From Rugamonas rubra (lineage in GTDB: Bacteria; Pseudomonadota; Gammaproteobacteria; Burkholderiales; Burkholderiaceae_D): a stretch of DNA of 64,000 nt. Positions 27,278 through 35,765 of this stretch are shown here, piece after piece; position 1 is the stretch's first letter; every line of letters starts with the position of its first letter. Location: the NCBI RefSeq assembly GCF_900114705.1, contig NZ_FOTW01000009.1, positions 249,152-313,151 on the forward strand, given 5' to 3'. The notes beneath the pieces are model-generated. The model saw only the letters and a program-made list of their open reading frames with translations. It was not told where the DNA came from and searched no databases. Made by a program: the position numbers and the translations under genes.

Positions 27278-29194
27278 TTACTTGCCGGCGCCGGCCAGCA
27301 GCATCTCGTTGAGGCGCTTGACGAAGGTGGCCGGATCGCTCAGCGAACCGCCTTCGGCCAGCATGGCCTGGTCGAACAGGATGTGGGCCCAGTCGTTGAA
27401 CTGGCTGCCGGCATCCTGGTACTTCAGGCGCGTCACCAGCGGGTGGTTCGGGTTGATCTCCAGGATGGGCTTGGAGTCCGGCGCGTTCTGGCCGGCCGCC
27501 TTCAACATGCGCAGCAGGTTGCCGGACAACTCGTTCTCGTCGGCCACCAGGCAGGCCGGCGAATCGGTCAGACGGAAGGTGACGCGCACGTCCTTGGCCT
27601 TGTCGGCCAGCGCTTCCTTCATCTTGCCGACCAGGTCCTGGTAGGAGGTCTCGGTCTCTTGGTGTTCCTTCTTCTCGGCCTCGTCCTCCAGCTTGCCCAG
27701 GTCCAGGCCGCCCTTGGCCACCGACACCAGTTCCTTGCCCTCGAAGTCCTGCAGGAAGGACAGCATCCACTCGTCGACGCGGTCGGTCAGCAGCAGCACT
27801 TCGACGCCCTTCTTGCGGAAGATCTCCAGGTGCGGACTGTTCTTGGCGGCGGTGTAGTTGTCCGCCGTGACGTAGTAGATCTTGTCCTGGCCGTCCTTCA
27901 GGCGCGCCACGTACTGCTCGAACGAGACGTTCTGCTCGTCGTTGTCGTTGCCGGTCGAGGCGAAACGCAGCAGCTTGGCCAAACGCTCCTTGTTGCCGGC
28001 GTCCTCGCCGATGCCCTCTTTCAGCACCTGGCCGAACTCCTTCCAGAAGGTGGCGTACTTGTCCTTCTTGTCCTGCTCGTCGGCGTTGGCCAATTCCTCC
28101 AGCATGCCGATGACGCGCTTGGTCGAGCCCTCGCGGATCACCTTGACGTCGCGCGACTCCTGCAGGATCTCGCGCGAGACGTTCAGCGGCAGGTCGGCCG
28201 AGTCGATCACGCCCTTGACCATGCGCAGGTAGGCCGGCATCAGCTGCTCGGCGTCGTCCATGATGAAGACGCGCTTGACGTACAGCTTGATGCCGCCGCG
28301 CTTGTTGCGGTCCCACAGGTCGAACGGCGCCTTGCTCGGGATGTACAGCAGCTGGGTGTACTCGCTGCGGCCCTCGACGCGGTTGTGGGTGTGCGTCAGC
28401 GGCGACTGGAAGTCGTGCGAGACGTGCTTATAGAACTCGTCGTACTGTTCCGGCGTGATGTCGGCCTTGTTGCGGGCCCACAGCGCGCTGGCCTGGTTGA
28501 TGGTTTCCAGCTCGTCCTTGACGACGGTTTCCTTCTTCTCGTCGTCCCACTCTTCCTTGGCCATGACGATCGGCAGCGAGATGTGGTCGGAGTACTTGCG
28601 GATGATGGATTTGATCTTCCAGCTCGACAGCAGCTCGTCCTCGCCTTCGCGCAGGTGCAGGATGATGTCGCTGCCGCGCGAGGTTTTTTCGATCTGTTCG
28701 ACGCTGTAGTCGCCCTCGCCGGCCGATTCCCAGCGCACGCCCTCGTTGGCGGCGGCGCCGGCGCGGCGCGTTTCGACGGTGATCTTGTCGGCGACGATGA
28801 AGCCGGAGTAGAAGCCCACGCCGAACTGGCCGATCAGCGCGGCGTCCTGCTGCTGGTCGCCCGACAGCTTGCCGAAGAATTCCTTGGTGCCCGACTTGGC
28901 GATGGTGCCCAGGTGCGAAATGGCCTCGTCGCGGCTCATGCCGATGCCGTTGTCGGAGATGGTGATGGTGCGCGCTTCCTTGTCGAAGCTGACCTTGATC
29001 TTCAGTTCATGGTCGTTGCCGTACAGGGCGTCGTTGTTGATCGCCTCGAAGCGCAGCTTGTCGGACGCGTCGGAGGCGTTCGAGATCAGCTCGCGCAGGA
29101 AAATCTCCTTGTTCGAGTACAGCGAGTGGATCATCAGTTGCAGCAGCTGTTTGACTTCAGCTTGAAAACCCAGGGTTTGCTTGTTGTCGGCCAT
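27278..29194 (-). CDS. htpG: Molecular chaperone HtpG (bacterial Hsp90)
   Basis: A 638-residue ATP-dependent chaperone. It starts [20 protein letters not shown], then [20 protein letters not shown] (GHKL ATPase N box), [20 protein letters not shown] (G1), [17 protein letters not shown] (G2), followed by the middle domain with the catalytic-loop Arg in [18 protein letters not shown], and the C-terminal dimerisation domain. Length is normal. AGAGGTAAAA precedes the ATG. A heat-shock promoter is visible upstream and a terminator downstream, so it is a single-gene unit. Confidence 0.97.
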   Translation of the reverse strand: MADNKQTLGFQAEVKQLLQLMIHSLYSNKEIFLRELISNASDASDKLRFEAINNDALYGNDHELKIKVSFDKEARTITISDNGIGMSRDEAISHLGTIAKSGTKEFFGKLSGDQQQDAALIGQFGVGFYSGFIVADKITVETRRAGAAANEGVRWESAGEGDYSVEQIEKTSRGSDIILHLREGEDELLSSWKIKSIIRKYSDHISLPIVMAKEEWDDEKKETVVKDELETINQASALWARNKADITPEQYDEFYKHVSHDFQSPLTHTHNRVEGRSEYTQLLYIPSKAPFDLWDRNKRGGIKLYVKRVFIMDDAEQLMPAYLRMVKGVIDSADLPLNVSREILQESRDVKVIREGSTKRVIGMLEELANADEQDKKDKYATFWKEFGQVLKEGIGEDAGNKERLAKLLRFASTGNDNDEQNVSFEQYVARLKDGQDKIYYVTADNYTAAKNSPHLEIFRKKGVEVLLLTDRVDEWMLSFLQDFEGKELVSVAKGGLDLGKLEDEAEKKEHQETETSYQDLVGKMKEALADKAKDVRVTFRLTDSPACLVADENELSGNLLRMLKAAGQNAPDSKPILEINPNHPLVTRLKYQDAGSQFNDWAHILFDQAMLAEGGSLSDPATFVKRLNEMLLAGAGK

Positions 29195-29246
29195 TTTTAC
29201 CTCTAATTAGTCTGTGTTGATACGGGGTTTGTTGCGCGGATTTTCC

Positions 29247-29276
29247 AAAAGTGGGGATTATATGGCCGATTTCAAG
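29247..29276 (-). promoter_or_regulatory. Heat-shock (sigma-32) promoter of htpG
   Basis: On the minus strand CTTGAAA is followed after 13 bases by CCCCACTT, matching the RpoH consensus (CTTGAAA and CCCCATnT with a 13-15 base spacer) almost perfectly. It lies about 55 bases upstream of the htpG start and points at it. Confidence 0.8.
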
Positions 29277-29343
29277 GCTTGGCGAGGCGCCGCGCTCGCG
29301 GCCCGGCGCGCGGCCCAACTGGCGGCCCAACTGGCGGCCCGGC

Positions 29344-30855
29344 TCAGCGCCCCAGCTCGCGCTCGAGGAAGCGCCAGATGGCCGGGTCCTGCATCGCCGC
29401 CACGTTCAGCCGCATCCGCGTCGAGGCCAGCTGCTTGGGCGAGAACAGGCTGCCCGGCGCCAGCAGCAGGCCCTCGGCCATGGCCCGTTCGGCCAGGGCG
29501 TTGGTGTCGCGGCCGGCGTCGGCCCAGACGAACATGCCGGCCGGGCTGACGATGTCGACCGTCAGGCCGACCCGCTCCATCTGCCGCACCGTCTTGCCGC
29601 GCACCGCGTCCAGACGCAGGCGCATGCGGTCGGCGTGCTTGCGGTAGGAGCCCTCGGACAGCACCTTGTAGACCACCCGCTCGCCGATGTCGCTGGTGGT
29701 CAGGGTCGACAGCATCTTGCGGTCGGCCAGCCGCTCGGCCCACTGGCGCGAGGTGGCGATGTAGCCGACCCGCAGGTTGGCCGCCATGGTCTTGGAGAAG
29801 CCTCCCAGGTAGATCACCCGCTGCAGCTGGTCGAGCGCGGCCAGGCGGGTGGCCGGCTGCACCGCGCTGCCGGGGTGCAGGTCGCAGTAGATGTCGTCCT
29901 CGACGATGGTGAAGCCGTGCTGCTCGGCCAGGCGCAGCACCTGGAAGGCCTTGGCCGCCGACAGCGAGGTCGAGCTGGGGTTGTGCAGCACCGAGTTGAT
30001 GATGTACAGCTTGGGCTGGTGCAGCGCGGCCAGCTCGGCCAGGCGGGCGATGTCCGGCCCGTCGCCCAGGCGCGGGATGCCGACCACCTTGGCGCCCAGC
30101 GCGGCGAAGGAGCCGAACATCAGGAACCAGGCTGGGTCGTCGACGAAGATGGTGTCGCCGGGGCGGGTGAACTCGCGCGCCACCAGGTCCAGCGCCTGGG
30201 TCACGCCGGCGGTGGTGACGATCTGCTCGGGCGCGGCGACGATCTCAAGCTCGGCCAGTTTCTGCTGCAGCTGCTGGCGCAGCGGCAGGAAGCCCTGCGG
30301 CAGGCCGTAGCTGAGCAGCAGGTTGGGGTTCTGCCGGCCCACCGCGCGCAGCGCGTTGGCCACCGTCTGGCCGTCCAGCCACTCGTTGGGCAGCACGCCG
30401 GAGCCGGGCATCTGCTGGTAGGGCGTCTGGCGGAACATGTTGCGGATCAGCCAGACCACGTCGATCGCCTTGCCGGCGTCGGCATCGGGCCAGACCGGCG
30501 CCGGCTCCACCCCGGCACCTGCGCCGGCGGCGGAGCGCTGGTCGGCGTTCAGCGGCGAGCGCTCGCGCACGTAGAAGCCGGCGCCACGGCGCGACTCCAG
30601 GTAACCGCGCGCCACCAGCTTGTCGTAGCTGGCCACCACGGTGAAGCAGGATACGCCCTGGGCGCCGGCGAACTGGCGGATCGACGGCATGCGGGCGCCG
30701 CCGCGCAGCACGCGGTCGTCGATGCGCGCCGCCACCGAGCGGACGATCTGCTCGATCAGCGACTCGCCCGATTCGCGCGACAGCAGCGCCACCAGCGCGG
30801 TCGGCTGGGCCTTGCCGGCACGCGCCGGCGATGCTTGGGTTTGTGTATTGGTCAT
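29344..30855 (-). CDS. MocR-type (GntR/aminotransferase) transcriptional regulator
   Basis: A 503-residue fusion. Residues 20-95 form a GntR-type winged helix (ESLIEQIVRSVAARIDDRVL, RMPSIRQFAGAQGVSCFTVV, KLVARGYLESRRGAGFYV); the rest is a fold-type I aminotransferase domain with VTTAGVTQALDLVAREF, FVDDPAWFLMFG and the PLP-binding Lys in IYLGGFSKTMAANLRVGYI. MocR proteins use PLP or an amino compound as an effector. It is divergent from the DMT exporter at 30967, which is the obvious target. The ATG at 30855 is preferred as the upstream extension covers the operator. Confidence 0.88.
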   Translation of the reverse strand: MTNTQTQASPARAGKAQPTALVALLSRESGESLIEQIVRSVAARIDDRVLRGGARMPSIRQFAGAQGVSCFTVVASYDKLVARGYLESRRGAGFYVRERSPLNADQRSAAGAGAGVEPAPVWPDADAGKAIDVVWLIRNMFRQTPYQQMPGSGVLPNEWLDGQTVANALRAVGRQNPNLLLSYGLPQGFLPLRQQLQQKLAELEIVAAPEQIVTTAGVTQALDLVAREFTRPGDTIFVDDPAWFLMFGSFAALGAKVVGIPRLGDGPDIARLAELAALHQPKLYIINSVLHNPSSTSLSAAKAFQVLRLAEQHGFTIVEDDIYCDLHPGSAVQPATRLAALDQLQRVIYLGGFSKTMAANLRVGYIATSRQWAERLADRKMLSTLTTSDIGERVVYKVLSEGSYRKHADRMRLRLDAVRGKTVRQMERVGLTVDIVSPAGMFVWADAGRDTNALAERAMAEGLLLAPGSLFSPKQLASTRMRLNVAAMQDPAIWRFLERELGR

Positions 30856-30887
30856 TTTACCGTTACAGCATAGTGAATTATGTTCGA

Positions 30888-30931
30888 AGGTGTATTGGCA
30901 CTGTACTGGTTTTGTCATTTAGGATACACCT
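30888..30931. promoter_or_regulatory. Probable operator/promoter between the MocR gene and the DMT exporter
   Basis: Two overlapping signals are seen. An inverted repeat AGGTGTAT (30888-30895) and ATACACCT (30924-30931), and a direct repeat GTATTGG (30892-30898) and GTACTGG (30903-30909) spaced exactly 11 bases, one helical turn. Direct repeats are usual for MocR binding. TTGGCA near 30895 and TTAGGA near 30919 could be the exporter promoter. Confidence 0.55.
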
Positions 30932-30966
30932 AACTCCCGCCCAAAGCCACCCAGAAAGACAGCGCC

Positions 30967-31935
30967 ATGCACCAGCCCAGCACCGCCGCCACACTCGCCG
31001 CCAGCGCGCCCGCCGCGCCGCCGGGGTCCCTGCCCCCGGTGGGCCGCGCCGGCCTGTCCGACGAAACCCGCGGCATGCTGCTCGGCCTGGCCGGCGTGGC
31101 CATCTTCAGCCTGACGCTGCCCTTCACCCGCATGGCGGTGGCCGGCCTGGACCCGCTGTTCGTCGCCCTCGGCCGCGCCCTGGTGGCGGCCGTGCTGGCG
31201 GCGGCCTGGCTGGCCTGGCGCCGCGCCCCGCCGCCGCCGCGCGACGCGCTGCCGGCGCTGGCGCTGGTGGCCGGCGGCTGCATCATCGGCTTCCCCTGGC
31301 TCACCTCGATCGCCATGCGCACCCTGCCGGCCGCCCACGGCGCCGTGTTGGTCGGCGTGCTGCCGCTGGCCACCGCCGCCTGCGCCGCGCTGGGCGGGCA
31401 CGAACGGCCATCGGCCGGCTTCTGGGCCATGTCGCTGTTGGGCAGCGCGCTGGTGGTCGGCTTCGCCCTGCGGCAGAGCGGCGGCGGCCTGCAGGCGGCC
31501 GACCTGGCGATGTTCGCCGCCGTGCTGCTGGCGGCGGCCGGCTACGCCGCCGGCGGCCGGCTGGCGCAGCGCATGGGCGGCCAGCAGGTGATCTGCTGGG
31601 CCCTGCTGCTGGCCGCGCCGCTGCTGCTGCCGCTGCTGCTCTGGCACAGCTGGGACCAGGCCGGAGCCATGCTGCGGGCCGGCGCGCGGGCCTGGACCGG
31701 CTTCGCCTATGTCTCGGTTTTCTCCATGTTCATCGGCTTTTTCTTCTGGTATCGCGGCATGGCGCTGGGCGGCGTGGCGCGCGTCGGCCAGGTGCAACTG
31801 GTGCAGCCCTTCCTTTCGCTGCTCGGCGCCAGCCTGGTGCTGGGCGAAGCGCTGGAATGGGACAACCTGGTTTTCGCACTCGCCGTGATCATTGTGGTGG
31901 GCCTGGGCCGCAAAATGCAGGTGAAACGGCCATAA
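30967..31935 (+). CDS. EamA-domain DMT-superfamily exporter
   Basis: A 322-residue inner-membrane protein with two EamA repeats and about ten helices after a Pro/Ala-rich N-terminal tail of 35 residues. Signs: GMLLGLAGVAIFSLTLPFTR, GAVLVGVLPLATAACAALGG, and in the second half VSVFSMFIGFFFWYRGMALG, RVGQVQLVQPFLSLLGASLV, LGEAL. It is transcribed away from the MocR regulator, an arrangement known for regulated metabolite or amino-acid exporters. The substrate is unknown. Confidence 0.88.
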   Translation: MHQPSTAATLAASAPAAPPGSLPPVGRAGLSDETRGMLLGLAGVAIFSLTLPFTRMAVAGLDPLFVALGRALVAAVLAAAWLAWRRAPPPPRDALPALALVAGGCIIGFPWLTSIAMRTLPAAHGAVLVGVLPLATAACAALGGHERPSAGFWAMSLLGSALVVGFALRQSGGGLQAADLAMFAAVLLAAAGYAAGGRLAQRMGGQQVICWALLLAAPLLLPLLLWHSWDQAGAMLRAGARAWTGFAYVSVFSMFIGFFFWYRGMALGGVARVGQVQLVQPFLSLLGASLVLGEALEWDNLVFALAVIIVVGLGRKMQVKRP

Positions 31936-32069
31936 CACCATACAGGATTTTGATTTCGGCCCTGTTGTGGGCAGCTCCAGCCGCACGACGTACAATATCG
32001 GTCTTGCCGCGCCCGTCGCGCACCGACACCAACCTTCGTCGAGCAATCGACACCTAACCGGGACGCCAC

Positions 32070-32537
32070 ATGTCTATTTACGAAAAACTCAAAGCCCTCG
32101 ATATCACCCTGAGCGCGCCCGCCGCACCGATGGCCGCCTACGTCGCGTACGTCCAAAGCGGTAACCTGGTGTTCATCTCCGGTCACATCGCGCGCAAGGA
32201 AGACGGCTCGCCGTGGGTCGGCCAACTGGGCAAGAACATCGGCGTCGACGAGGGCAAGGCCGCCGCGCGCAGCGTCGCCGTGGCGCTGATGGGCACCCTG
32301 CAGGAAGCCGTCGGCGACCTTGCCCGCGTCAAGCGCATCGTCAAGCTCACCAGCCTGGTCAACTCCACGCCCGACTTCACCGAGCACCACCTGGTCACCA
32401 ACGGCGCCTCCGAGCTGCTCGGCGAAGTGTTCGGCGACGCCGGCAAGCACGCCCGCGCCGCCTTCGGCGTGGCGCAGATCCCGCTCGGCGGCTGCGTCGA
32501 GATCGACCTGGTGGTCGAGGTGGCCGACGCGGCCTAA
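32070..32537 (+). CDS. RidA/YjgF-family protein
   Basis: A 155-residue protein of the RidA superfamily of small trimeric enzymes that hydrolyse reactive enamine or imine intermediates made by PLP enzymes. It reads MSIYEKLKALDITLSAPAAP, then VQSGNLVFISGHIARKEDGS, VKLTSLVNSTPDFTEHHLVT and GKHARAAFGVAQIPLGGCVE with the family Arg. It belongs to the longer, LKALDITLP-type subfamily whose catalytic activity is less clear than that of RidA itself. It is followed by a PLP aminotransferase gene 139 bases on, a partner that makes biochemical sense. Confidence 0.88.
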   Translation: MSIYEKLKALDITLSAPAAPMAAYVAYVQSGNLVFISGHIARKEDGSPWVGQLGKNIGVDEGKAAARSVAVALMGTLQEAVGDLARVKRIVKLTSLVNSTPDFTEHHLVTNGASELLGEVFGDAGKHARAAFGVAQIPLGGCVEIDLVVEVADAA

Positions 32538-32676
32538 GCTCGCCGCGACTCCGACTTCTGCTTTACCGGGCGGCGCCGACCTACCCGTGGCGCCGCCCTT
32601 TCGAGGGCCGCCACAAGCGCGCTTGTTCATCGACCGGCCGGCCCACAGGCTCCGGTAATTACTCAGTGAGACATGT

Positions 32677-33870
32677 ATGAAAATTGAAAATCCAAACCCG
32701 ATGCAGTGGCGTTTCGCCGAACGCGCCGAGCAGCTGCAAAGCTCCTTCATCCGCGAGATCCTGAAGATCACCCAGCAGCCGGAAATCATCTCCTTCGCCG
32801 GCGGCCTGCCGTCGCCGGCCACCTTCCCGGTCGACGAGATGAAGATCGCCTTCGACAAGGTGCTGACCAACTCCGGCAAGGTGGCGCTGCAGTACGGCCC
32901 GACCGACGGCTACCTGCCGCTGCGCCAATGGATCGCCGATTCGCTGTCGGCCAACGGCGTCAAGATCGTGCCGGAACAAGTGCTGATGACCTCCGGCTCG
33001 CAGCAGGCGCTCGACCTGCTGGGCAAGGTGCTGATCGACGAGGGCAGCCGCGTGCTGGTCGAAACGCCGTCCTACCTGGGCGCGCTGCAGGCCTTCTCGG
33101 TCTACCGTCCCGAGTTCGTCTCGGTCGACACGGACGAACACGGCCTGGTTCCCGAGTCGCTCGACAAGGTGGCCCAGGGCGCGCGCCTGCTGTACGCGCT
33201 GCCGAACTTCCAAAACCCGACCGGCCGCACGCTGTCGCTGGAGCGCCGCCACCAACTGGTGGAAACCTGTGCCCGCCTGGGCCTGCCGCTGATCGAGGAC
33301 GACCCTTACGGCGCCTTGAGCTACAAGGGCGCGCCGTTGCCGAAGATGGTGGCGATGAACCCGGACGGCGTGATCTACATGGGCTCCTTCTCCAAGGTGC
33401 TGACGCCGGGCATCCGCCTCGGCTACGTGGTCGCCCCGCTGCCGCTGGTGCGCCGCCTGGAGCTGGCCAAGCAGGCCGCCGACCTGCACACCTCGCAGCT
33501 GACGCAAATGGTGGTGCACGAGGTGATCAAGGACGGCTTCCTCGACCGCCACATCCCGCAGATCCGCACGCTGTACGGCGACCAATGCCAGTGCATGCTC
33601 GAGGCGATGGCACAGCACTTCCCGGCCAGCGTCAGCTGGACCAAGCCGGAGGGCGGCATGTTCATCTGGGTCACCCTGCCCAAGCACATCAACGCCATGG
33701 CCCTGCTCGACGAAGCCATCGCCGCCAAGGTCGCCTTCGTGCCGGGTTCGCCGTTCTACGCCAACGAGCCGGAAACCAACACGCTGCGCCTGTCGTTCGT
33801 GACGGTGTCGCCGGAACGCATCCGCACCGGCATCGAGATCCTCGGCAAACTGATCGCCGCCAAGATCTAA
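32677..33870 (+). CDS. PLP-dependent aminotransferase (class I/II, LysN-like)
   Basis: A 397-residue fold-type I aminotransferase without a DNA-binding domain. Motifs: IISFAGGLPSPATFPVDEM at about 38-56, LQYGPTDGYLPLRQWIA, TSGSQQALDLLGKVL, PNFQNPTGRTLSLERR with the PLP-ring Asn, EDDPYGALSYKG with the PLP Asp, and the Schiff-base Lys240 in YMGSFSKVLTPGIRLGYV. This pattern is that of 2-aminoadipate/aromatic aminotransferases (LysN, KAT II type). The exact substrate is not certain. Confidence 0.88.
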   Translation: MKIENPNPMQWRFAERAEQLQSSFIREILKITQQPEIISFAGGLPSPATFPVDEMKIAFDKVLTNSGKVALQYGPTDGYLPLRQWIADSLSANGVKIVPEQVLMTSGSQQALDLLGKVLIDEGSRVLVETPSYLGALQAFSVYRPEFVSVDTDEHGLVPESLDKVAQGARLLYALPNFQNPTGRTLSLERRHQLVETCARLGLPLIEDDPYGALSYKGAPLPKMVAMNPDGVIYMGSFSKVLTPGIRLGYVVAPLPLVRRLELAKQAADLHTSQLTQMVVHEVIKDGFLDRHIPQIRTLYGDQCQCMLEAMAQHFPASVSWTKPEGGMFIWVTLPKHINAMALLDEAIAAKVAFVPGSPFYANEPETNTLRLSFVTVSPERIRTGIEILGKLIAAKI

Positions 33871-33924
33871 ACCGGTTTCCGCGTGGCGCGGCCCGACGGC
33901 CGGGCCGCGCGCCGCAACATCCCG

Positions 33925-33950
33925 AGTGGGCGCCCAGTGCGCCCACTTTG
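33925..33950 (+). terminator. Possible terminator after the aminotransferase gene
   Basis: AGTGGGCGC and GCGCCCACT form a perfect 9-base-pair stem around CCAGT, followed by TTTG. The U-tract is short. It lies 54 bases after the stop codon. The rest of the gap to 34314 shows no gene; its right part is AT-rich and should hold the promoter of the GGDEF gene. Confidence 0.5.
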
Positions 33951-34314
33951 CGTTGCCGCCGCCGGGCGGATTCCCACCATCCAAAATACAACACCGGCTG
34001 TTGAAATTTTGAACCATTTCATACCCGAAATTAGCCACCGATAGTTACAGCCTCGCTCTTGCTGCCGCAAGGAAGACGGTAAATAGTGTCGAAAAGCTAC
34101 CTATCATTCGGCAATTCGAAGATTTCCTCAAAAAAACATTTGGTGTTTTTCTACAAATCACTTTCCCGAAGCGGTATGATTTAGACAGACAGTCACTTTT
34201 ATCGACAGGCCAACCTTTGTCCGCAGACACCGAAATCGCCACCGACCGCCCCGCCGCCCGGCCCCGCCGCGCCGGCTCGCGACGCCCGCCGATCGGCGCA
34301 CTGCGGGGTGCCGC

Positions 34315-35676
34315 ATGATGATGCCGTCCGCCCTACCCGAGCTAGCGGCGCGGCGCCAAGCGACCATCCTGATCGTCGACGACGCCGCCGACAACCTCGC
34401 CGTGCTGCGCAAGCTGATGAGCCAACAGGGCTACCAGACCTTCGTCGCCAGCAACGGCGAGCGCGCCCTGCAGATCGCCCGCCGCGTCCAACCCGACCTG
34501 ATCCTGCTCGACGTGGTCATGCCCGGCATGGACGGCTTCGAGACCTGCCGCCAGTTGAAGAACCACGCCGCCACCCAGGGCATCCCGGTGGTCTTCATGA
34601 GCGCCCGCACCGAGGCCGACGACGTCGTCGCCGGCTTCGACCTGGGCGCGGTCGACTACATCAGCAAACCGCTGCGCCTGGCCGAGGTGGGCGCGCGGGT
34701 GCGCAGCCAGCTGCAGATCCGCAGCCGCAGCGAGAACCAGGGCGAGCAGGCCGAGCGCCTGCGCACCATCGTCAACAACATGGCCGAGGGCCTGCTGATC
34801 ATCGAGGCGGACGGCCGCATCCAGTTCACCAACCCGGCCTGCGACAAATACCTCGGCTACCGGGAGGGCGAGCTGGCCGGCCGCTCGATCGGCGAGCTGC
34901 TCAATCCGCTGGTGGCGCGCGAGTACCTCGACTACTTCGAACGCTACGGCGCCGCGCCGGAGACGGCGCACAGCCACGGCACGCGCGAGGTGATCATCCG
35001 CCACTGCGACGGCCGCTCGGTATGCATGGACCTGACGCTGACCCCGATGTACCTGCGCCAGCCGCTGTTCATCGGCCTGCTGCACGACATCACCCACCAC
35101 AAGCTGTCCGAAGACGCGCTGCAGCGCGCGGCGATGGTCGACCCGCTGACCAAGATCGCCAACCGGCGCCATTTCGACGGCTTCCTCGAGAAGGAATGGC
35201 AGCGCGCCCTGCGCAGCGGCCAGCCCTTGTCGCTGGTGGTGCTCGATGTCGACCACTTCAAGCTGTACAACGACACGCTGGGCCATCCGGCCGGCGACGC
35301 CTGCCTGGCGCAGGTGGCGCAGGCGGTGTCCTCGCACGCGCTGCGGCCGACCGACCTGGCGGCGCGCTACGGCGGCGAGGAGTTCGTGCTGCTGTTCGCC
35401 GAGACGGACGCCGACTCGGCCCATCTGCTGGCCGAGGCTATCCGCGCCCACATCGAGGCGCTGCAGCTGCCGCATCCGCGCTCGCCGACCTCGCCGTGGA
35501 TCACCGTCAGCATCGGCGTCTCGACCATCCACCCGAACCAGTTCGACAGCACCGAGGCGCTGTTCGTCGCCGCCGACCGCGCCATGTACGTGGCCAAGGA
35601 GGGCGGCCGCAACCAGGTGCGCGCCAACAAGCCGGACAGCGCCGCCCTGGACGCCGTGCAGGCGCTGATGGGCTGA
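34315..35676 (+). CDS. Response regulator with REC, PAS and GGDEF domains (diguanylate cyclase)
   Basis: A 453-residue protein predicted to make c-di-GMP. Residues 17-135 are a receiver domain (ATILIVDDAADNLAVL, acceptor Asp66 in LILLDVVMPGMDGFE, Lys in DYISKPLRL). A PAS domain follows (IVNNMAEGLLIIEADGRIQF). The GGDEF domain starts near residue 275 (VDPLTKIANRRHFDGFLEKE, VVLDVDHFKLYNDTLGHPAG) with the active-site motif GGEEF in ARYGGEEFVLLF. No RxxD inhibitory site is obvious four residues before it. No histidine kinase gene adjoins, so its phosphodonor is unknown. It is convergent with the FGGY kinase gene, with a palindrome in between. Confidence 0.9.
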   Translation: MMMPSALPELAARRQATILIVDDAADNLAVLRKLMSQQGYQTFVASNGERALQIARRVQPDLILLDVVMPGMDGFETCRQLKNHAATQGIPVVFMSARTEADDVVAGFDLGAVDYISKPLRLAEVGARVRSQLQIRSRSENQGEQAERLRTIVNNMAEGLLIIEADGRIQFTNPACDKYLGYREGELAGRSIGELLNPLVAREYLDYFERYGAAPETAHSHGTREVIIRHCDGRSVCMDLTLTPMYLRQPLFIGLLHDITHHKLSEDALQRAAMVDPLTKIANRRHFDGFLEKEWQRALRSGQPLSLVVLDVDHFKLYNDTLGHPAGDACLAQVAQAVSSHALRPTDLAARYGGEEFVLLFAETDADSAHLLAEAIRAHIEALQLPHPRSPTSPWITVSIGVSTIHPNQFDSTEALFVAADRAMYVAKEGGRNQVRANKPDSAALDAVQALMG

Positions 35677-35688
35677 TGGCGCAGAGCC

Positions 35689-35714
35689 AGGGTCAGACCC
35701 TAGGGTCTGACCCT
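35689..35714. repeat. Intergenic palindrome, family A, copy 3
   Basis: The same perfect 26-base palindrome as at 6657 (AGGGTCAGACCCT and its complement), here 12 bases after the diguanylate cyclase stop codon and between convergent genes. Confidence 0.9.
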
Positions 35715-35765
35715 TCTAGACTGTCGCCGCCGATTCTTGCTTGTTGGAGTGCTGAACCACCTTCC

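Noticed and set aside
27118..27312. A plus-strand frame starting MKKYHMNITK in the AT-rich gap before htpG
   Set aside because: It runs through the htpG terminator and into the htpG gene on the other strand; no support for coding.
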